The notes under the pieces were generated by a model that saw nothing but the letters and a program-made list of their open reading frames with translations, had not been told where the DNA came from and did no database searches. A DNA stretch of 64,000 bases. It comes from an uncultured Bacteroides sp. Lineage in GTDB: Bacteria > Bacteroidota > Bacteroidia > Bacteroidales > Bacteroidaceae. The first letter of the stretch is position 1, and every line of letters begins with the position of its first letter. The position numbers and the translations under genes were made by a program. Location: assembly GCA_947646015.1 (NCBI GenBank), contig CANSEY010000014.1, forward strand, positions 1-64,000. The letters run 5' to 3'. This document shows, piece by piece, positions 59,797 to 64,000 of the stretch.

Positions 59797-60723
59797 TTAT
59801 TGAATCTGTGGTGTGACAGGTGTATTCATCTTCTGAGTGTACAGGCTGTCGATAATCCCGTCGGACAGTCCGATGGTAGGTACAATGATTCCGGTAGCTT
59901 TCACATTCGTAGCTACTTCCAGAAATATCTCCGCAGCCGGAACGATGACATCAGCCCGATCAGGTTTTAGCTTATACTGTTCGATACGTTGCTCGGCAGG
60001 AAGAGCTTGCAATGCTTCGTAAATTTCACGTAGCGATTCGACGGGTAGGAGGGAAGCCTTTTTGTCTTTCTTGTCTGCCAGACGGAAAAGCTTATTGATG
60101 TTTCCTCCCGAACCGATGATGCTGATAGGCGCGTATTCCGCGGCAAGCCCTATGAGGTCGGTGCGTAAAGCCTCTTTTTCTTCTTCTTTCACCATGCCGC
60201 TGAGCATACGAACCGTTCCGATATTGTATGAACGGGAATTTTTCAGTTCTCCGTTACTGATCAGATTAATCTCGGTGCTGCCACCACCGACATCTACATA
60301 CAGGTAGTTTTGTCCGGAAGCAAAAAGTTGCTCGATATGGTTGTCATATACAATGTGTGCTTCTTCTTGACCGTCGATGATATCTACGCGGATACCTGTT
60401 TTTCTGGCTATTTGTCGGGTGATGTCCTTTCCGTTGCGTGCGTCACGCATGGCGGACGTAGCACAGGCACGGTAATCTACTACGTCATATATCTTCATCA
60501 ACTGTTTGTAGGCTTTCATCAGCCGGATCAGTTTCTTTTCTTTTTCAGCAGAAATAACTCCCATGGTAAAAGCATCTTCTCCCAGTCGTAAGGGAATGCG
60601 GATGAGTTGTACCTTGCTCATTAATTCGGGAGCGTTTTCTTCGTTTACGCATTTTATCAATAGCCGCACGGCATTCGAACCTATGTCGATAGCTGCATAA
60701 TTAACTTTCTTCATACTTATCAT
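59797..60723 (-). CDS. Exopolyphosphatase / Ppx-GppA phosphatase
   Basis: A 308-residue ASKHA-fold enzyme that removes phosphate from polyphosphate or pppGpp. The phosphate loops are AAIDIGSNAVRLLI (about 8-21) and YVDVGGGSTEINLI (about 137-150), with IIGSGGNINKL further on. It lacks the C-terminal HD domain of longer Ppx proteins, so it is the short form. Its ATG at 60723 overlaps the ppk1 stop (ATGA); an internal Met three codons later is an alternative start. Coupling with ppk1 argues for polyphosphate turnover. Confidence 0.92.
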   Translation of the reverse strand: MISMKKVNYAAIDIGSNAVRLLIKCVNEENAPELMSKVQLIRIPLRLGEDAFTMGVISAEKEKKLIRLMKAYKQLMKIYDVVDYRACATSAMRDARNGKDITRQIARKTGIRVDIIDGQEEAHIVYDNHIEQLFASGQNYLYVDVGGGSTEINLISNGELKNSRSYNIGTVRMLSGMVKEEEKEALRTDLIGLAAEYAPISIIGSGGNINKLFRLADKKDKKASLLPVESLREIYEALQALPAEQRIEQYKLKPDRADVIVPAAEIFLEVATNVKATGIIVPTIGLSDGIIDSLYTQKMNTPVTPQIQ

Positions 60724-62837
60724 AATGTATTCTTGTATTTTCTATATAATTCTTCTTGCGAACGGAAAACGACAGTGGCTGTCTCTGCTTCGGCAAGGGC
60801 AGGAGTGAAGTCTTTGCAGAGTGTGGAAGGCCGGTTTTCCCAAGGTCGGTTTTCTCCGGTACCGTCTACGATACGTCCTTTGGCCGTATCCCGATATCCG
60901 TAGCAGACAATTCGTTTTAAGTCTGCCTGTATTTCTTTGTCGTACACCGGAGCCAGTACTTCGATCCGGTTATCAAGGTTGCGGGGCATCCAGTCGGCAG
61001 AACCGATATAATATTTTTCTTCTCCGCCATTGGCAAAGATAAAGATACGGGAGTGTTCAAGATATCGGTCGATAATACCGTTGATATGGATATTTTCACT
61101 GATACCTGCGATGCCTGTCACCAGCGAACAGTTGCCGCGTACTACCAGTTCCACTTGAACTCCGGCTGTCGAGGCTTCGTAGAGTTTTTCTATAAGCGCA
61201 CGGTCGGTAATATGGTTTACTTTTGCCAGAATATAGGCTTCTTTCCCTTGTTCCTTGTTCTTTATTTCCTTGCTGATGAGAGCAATCAGACGTTTGCGCA
61301 TATCGTTGGGTGAAACCAGTAATTCTTTGAAATTGACGGGAGTGTATGGTTTCTCAATAAAGTCGAAAACGGCATTCACTTCTCGTACCAGCGGACGATG
61401 GGCGGTCATGATGGTATAATCGGTATACATACGTGCGTTTCCTTCATGAAAGTTTCCTGTGCTGATGCAGGCAATGTCTCCGTGACGGGTACCGATATGT
61501 ACCAGTTTGGAATGAATCTTCAGTCCCTCCACTCCGAAGATAACGTGGATGCCTGCGTCCTGCATTCTTTTGCTCCAGTTGATGTTGGATGCTTCGTCGA
61601 AACGTGCCAGTAGTTCGATGACCACCGTTACTTTCTTCCCGTTTTTGGCTGCGCAGATCAGTGCTTTGATCACTTTTGATTCTTTAGCGAGCCGGTAAAG
61701 TGTCATCTTGATACTTTTTACTTCTTTGCTGATGGCTGCTTCACGAAGTACGCGGATGAAAGTATCGAAGCTATGGAATGGATAATGCAGGGAGCGGTCC
61801 TTCTGACGAATCAATGTGAGCAGGCTTTCTTTGCCGTTTAGTTCGGGCTTGAAAACCGGTTCCCAGACGGGATACTTTAAGTCGTAGCGACCGCACACCG
61901 GAAATTTCATCAAGTCTTTGAAGTTATGATAGCGTCCTCCTGCCACACGGGTGTCGTTTTTATCCACATTCAGCCGGTCAACTAATCTTTTCAGTAAATC
62001 TTTGGGAATCTGTTCGTCATAAACGAATCGAATCGGTTCTCCTCTCTTCCGGCTTTTCACTCCTTTTGAAATCTTCTGAAGTACGCCTGTCCGCAGGTCG
62101 CTGTCTATCTCCATTTCCGCGTCTTTGGTGAATTTAAAGGTATATGCCTCGTAATCCGTATATTTCATGCCGACAAAAATCAACGGCAGACAATAGCGGA
62201 TCACATCATCGAGAAACATCAGATATGTTTTCCCCTCCGAGTCCGGCAATTGGATAAAACGACCGTATTCTTCGGTGGGCAATTCGATCACTGCATAATC
62301 TTTCTCTTTTATTTTTCCTGTTTCGTCTTTACGAAGCAGGCGGATGGCGAGATAAATATCTTCGTCAGTCTGGTCGTCCAGCGGTCGGGCTCCGTTGAGG
62401 AAAAGAGGGGTGGTGGAGCCATTCAGTTTATTGCGATAGAAGGAGGTGATAAATGTCTTTTGGTCATCCGTCATTTCGGTGTCTTTGATGACGCAGATGT
62501 TCTCCTTCTTCAGTTCTTCCATGATGGAAGCGAAAGTTTCTTCAAATTGTTCGTAGAAGTGGTTGTGTAGTTTGCTTATCTGCTTCAGTGTGCGTGTAGC
62601 CGTTTCTTGTTCTTTCTGTATGTTTTTATCTGCATATTCGATGATCCGGTTCAGCGTGGCTACGCGGACACGGAAAAACTCATCCAGATTATTGGAATAG
62701 ATGCCAAGAAAAGTCAGGCGTTCCAGAAGAGGTACTTCCGGACGGGCAGCTTCGAGCAGGATACGCTGATTGAAGTACATCCAGCTGATGTCACGTTCTA
62801 CATAAGGGCACTTCTTTTTTGTTTCGCTTGATTTCAT
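60720..62837 (-). CDS. ppk1: Polyphosphate kinase 1
   Basis: A 705-residue enzyme making inorganic polyphosphate from ATP. The four domains are recognisable: N-domain (YVERDISWMYFNQRILLEA, about 12-110), middle domain (about 120-320) and two phospholipase-D-like C-domains. The autophosphorylated His is in IHSKLVHIGTRHGDIACISTGNFHEGNARMYTDY, and the second PLD-like part has SADWMPRNLDNRIEVLAPV. It is cotranscribed with ppx by a four-base overlap. A TACTTTTG box at about 62865 gives a short leader. Confidence 0.96.
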   Translation of the reverse strand: MKSSETKKKCPYVERDISWMYFNQRILLEAARPEVPLLERLTFLGIYSNNLDEFFRVRVATLNRIIEYADKNIQKEQETATRTLKQISKLHNHFYEQFEETFASIMEELKKENICVIKDTEMTDDQKTFITSFYRNKLNGSTTPLFLNGARPLDDQTDEDIYLAIRLLRKDETGKIKEKDYAVIELPTEEYGRFIQLPDSEGKTYLMFLDDVIRYCLPLIFVGMKYTDYEAYTFKFTKDAEMEIDSDLRTGVLQKISKGVKSRKRGEPIRFVYDEQIPKDLLKRLVDRLNVDKNDTRVAGGRYHNFKDLMKFPVCGRYDLKYPVWEPVFKPELNGKESLLTLIRQKDRSLHYPFHSFDTFIRVLREAAISKEVKSIKMTLYRLAKESKVIKALICAAKNGKKVTVVIELLARFDEASNINWSKRMQDAGIHVIFGVEGLKIHSKLVHIGTRHGDIACISTGNFHEGNARMYTDYTIMTAHRPLVREVNAVFDFIEKPYTPVNFKELLVSPNDMRKRLIALISKEIKNKEQGKEAYILAKVNHITDRALIEKLYEASTAGVQVELVVRGNCSLVTGIAGISENIHINGIIDRYLEHSRIFIFANGGEEKYYIGSADWMPRNLDNRIEVLAPVYDKEIQADLKRIVCYGYRDTAKGRIVDGTGENRPWENRPSTLCKDFTPALAEAETATVVFRSQEELYRKYKNTL

Positions 62838-63009
62838 GATGAAAAACCTGTTTATTAATTTTTTGCAAAAGTATCTAAGTGAGGTGTAATGGCTATAACG
62901 ATTTTGTTACGAACTTATTACAATCTACGTTTGTTATTTTTATATGTGAATAGAAACACTTATATTCGCAAAAGTATTGAAATGGACTTCGTTAAAAAAT
63001 ATAGAATAT

Positions 63010-63588
63010 ATGAAAACAATGAATTACTCTCTGATTCGCATTTTGTTTGCGCTTGTCATAGGTCTGGTGTTGGTACTTTGGCCGAATACAGCAGCTAGTT
63101 ATATTGTCATTACGATAGGAGTGGCTTTTTTGATTCCCGGTGTCATCAGTCTTTTTAGCTTTTTCGGACGGAAAAGATCGGAACATGAACCGGCTCCCCG
63201 TTTTCCTATTGAGGGAATCGGCAGTTTGTTATTCGGACTTTGGCTGATTGTGATGCCTGAGTTTTTTGCAGACGTCCTGATGTTCCTTTTGGGCTTTATC
63301 CTGATCATGGGAGGTGTGCAGCAGATTGCCTCTTTGTCGATGGCCCGTCGTTGGACACCTGTTCCGGGGATTTTCTATCTGGTGCCTTCATTGATTCTTA
63401 TCGCAGGTGTTATTGCGCTGTTCAATCCGACGGGAGTACGTAATACTGCTTTCATTATTATCGGTATCAGTAGCTTGGTTTATTCTCTGTCCGAACTGAT
63501 CAACTGGTTTAAGTTTGCGCGCCGTCGTCCTAAGACTCCGGTTACGCCTCACGATGAGGATATTGAGGATGCTAAGATTATAGAATAA
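63010..63588 (+). CDS. HdeD-like (DUF308) membrane protein
   Basis: A 192-residue protein with about six membrane helices in the DUF308/HdeD arrangement of two similar halves (IRILFALVIGLVLVLWPNTAASYIVITIGVAFLIPGV; FGLWLIVMPEFFADVLMFLLGFILIMGGVQQI). It ends in a charged cytoplasmic tail (KFARRRPKTPVTPHDEDIEDAKI). The start at 63010 (MKTMNYSLIRI) is chosen over one 11 codons upstream because the helix begins directly after it. HdeD relatives are linked to acid resistance; the role here is unproven. Confidence 0.85.
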   Translation: MKTMNYSLIRILFALVIGLVLVLWPNTAASYIVITIGVAFLIPGVISLFSFFGRKRSEHEPAPRFPIEGIGSLLFGLWLIVMPEFFADVLMFLLGFILIMGGVQQIASLSMARRWTPVPGIFYLVPSLILIAGVIALFNPTGVRNTAFIIIGISSLVYSLSELINWFKFARRRPKTPVTPHDEDIEDAKIIE

Positions 63589-63670
63589 AAAAAGAAGAGG
63601 ACTACCGTCACGGTACCCCTCCCCTGCAAACTTAAAACAACCAACAAAAGAAATAGATAATTTCTATCTT

Positions 63671-63711
63671 AATGCTGAATGAAGATATTCTCCATTCAGC
63701 ATTTCTTTTTT
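63671..63711. terminator. Terminator between hdeD-like and glnN genes
   Basis: AATGCTGAATG / CATTCAGCATT arms with an 11-base loop followed by TTTCTTTTTT. It serves the plus-strand gene and possibly the convergent glutamine synthetase. Confidence 0.78.
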
Positions 63712-64000
63712 ATCTTACAAACAACAGTTCTCTGTATTTCGGCAGTGTCCACATCTGGTTGTCTACGATCAGTTCCAGCTTGTCAATGTGGTAACGAATC
63801 TCTTCCAGTGCCGGAACGATTGTATCGTGGTAAGCGATCGCTTTTTCGCGTTCGCTTTCGATCTTGTTCGCCACTTTTCGTGCTTCAATCATTGCATCTA
63901 CGTGTTCTTTGATGAAGGCGGTGCGGTCGGCGATTTCTTCGATCAGTTCCAGATTCTTGGCAGATAGTCTGGCTGCTTTATCTGCCGGAAATAAGGACTG
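63710..64000 (-). CDS. glnN: Glutamine synthetase type III, C-terminal fragment
   Basis: The last 96 residues of a protein running off the window. SAKNLELIEEIADRTAFIKE, then DAMIEARKVANKIESEREKAIAYHDTIVPALEEIRYHIDKLELIVDNQMWTLPKYRELLFVR, is the typical helical C-terminus of GlnN/GSIII, the large glutamine synthetase of Bacteroides. The catalytic part is outside the window. It follows a terminator shared with the HdeD-like gene. Confidence 0.85.
   Translation of the reverse strand, partial: QSLFPADKAARLSAKNLELIEEIADRTAFIKEHVDAMIEARKVANKIESEREKAIAYHDTIVPALEEIRYHIDKLELIVDNQMWTLPKYRELLFVR

Overview
The window is chromosomal DNA from a Bacteroides species (Bacteroidota), probably close to B. thetaiotaomicron, B. 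ovatus or B. caccae. The evidence is TAnnTTTG -7 boxes about 20 bp downstream of a TTG/TTTG element, near absence of Shine-Dalgarno sites, many short-signal lipoproteins, TonB receptors with an N-terminal carboxypeptidase-regulatory-like domain, LruC-type surface lipoproteins and a type III glutamine synthetase. No tRNA, rRNA, insertion sequence, prophage or CRISPR array was seen.

Layout. 1-9.8 kb: surface lipoproteins, a CDF metal exporter, an AspT-like transporter, and a tandemly duplicated two-gene module (small His-rich membrane protein plus TonB receptor). 10-17.6 kb: YdeI-like protein, GH20 hexosaminidase, and a TetR regulator with a two-subunit ABC exporter separated from it by an intrinsic terminator. 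17.6-20.3 kb: an sRNA-like element, a radical SAM/lipoprotein pair and a 22-bp tandem repeat. 20.3-29.7 kb: one long minus-strand operon (porin, imelysin, di-heme oxidoreductase, porin, cytochrome lipoprotein, RidA/chorismatase-like protein, ResB-CcsA fusion). 29.8-32 kb: DoxD/DoxA fusion, DUF2023 and flavodoxin. 32-37.6 kb: LruC lipoprotein, an AICAR-transformylase-only PurH homologue, hemerythrin plus LuxR pseudo-receiver, and two intergenic RNA candidates on opposite strands. 37.6-43.4 kb: small envelope-polysaccharide cluster and a second LruC lipoprotein. 43.5-51.7 kb: asparaginase I and the complete trp operon (trpBEGDCFA) behind an attenuator whose leader peptide has three consecutive Trp codons. 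51.8-57.2 kb: small membrane protein, iron alcohol dehydrogenase, PAS histidine kinase, DASS transporter. 57.2-59.8 kb: AT-rich accessory genes. 59.8-64 kb: ppx-ppk1, an HdeD-like protein and the end of glutamine synthetase III.

The most interesting result is a shared promoter architecture. Ten promoters carry an imperfect dyad of the form AATACC-N8-GGKATT that ends exactly in the -33 element, always 20 nt before the -7 box. They drive the calycin-like lipoprotein, the CDF exporter, both His-rich/TonB modules, TetR-ABC, flavodoxin-DUF2023, the imelysin operon, hemerythrin-LuxR, and two homologous intergenic RNAs (near 17.7 and 37.5 kb). The gene set suggests a metal- or redox-responsive regulon with a duplicated sRNA. 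The regulator is not identified.
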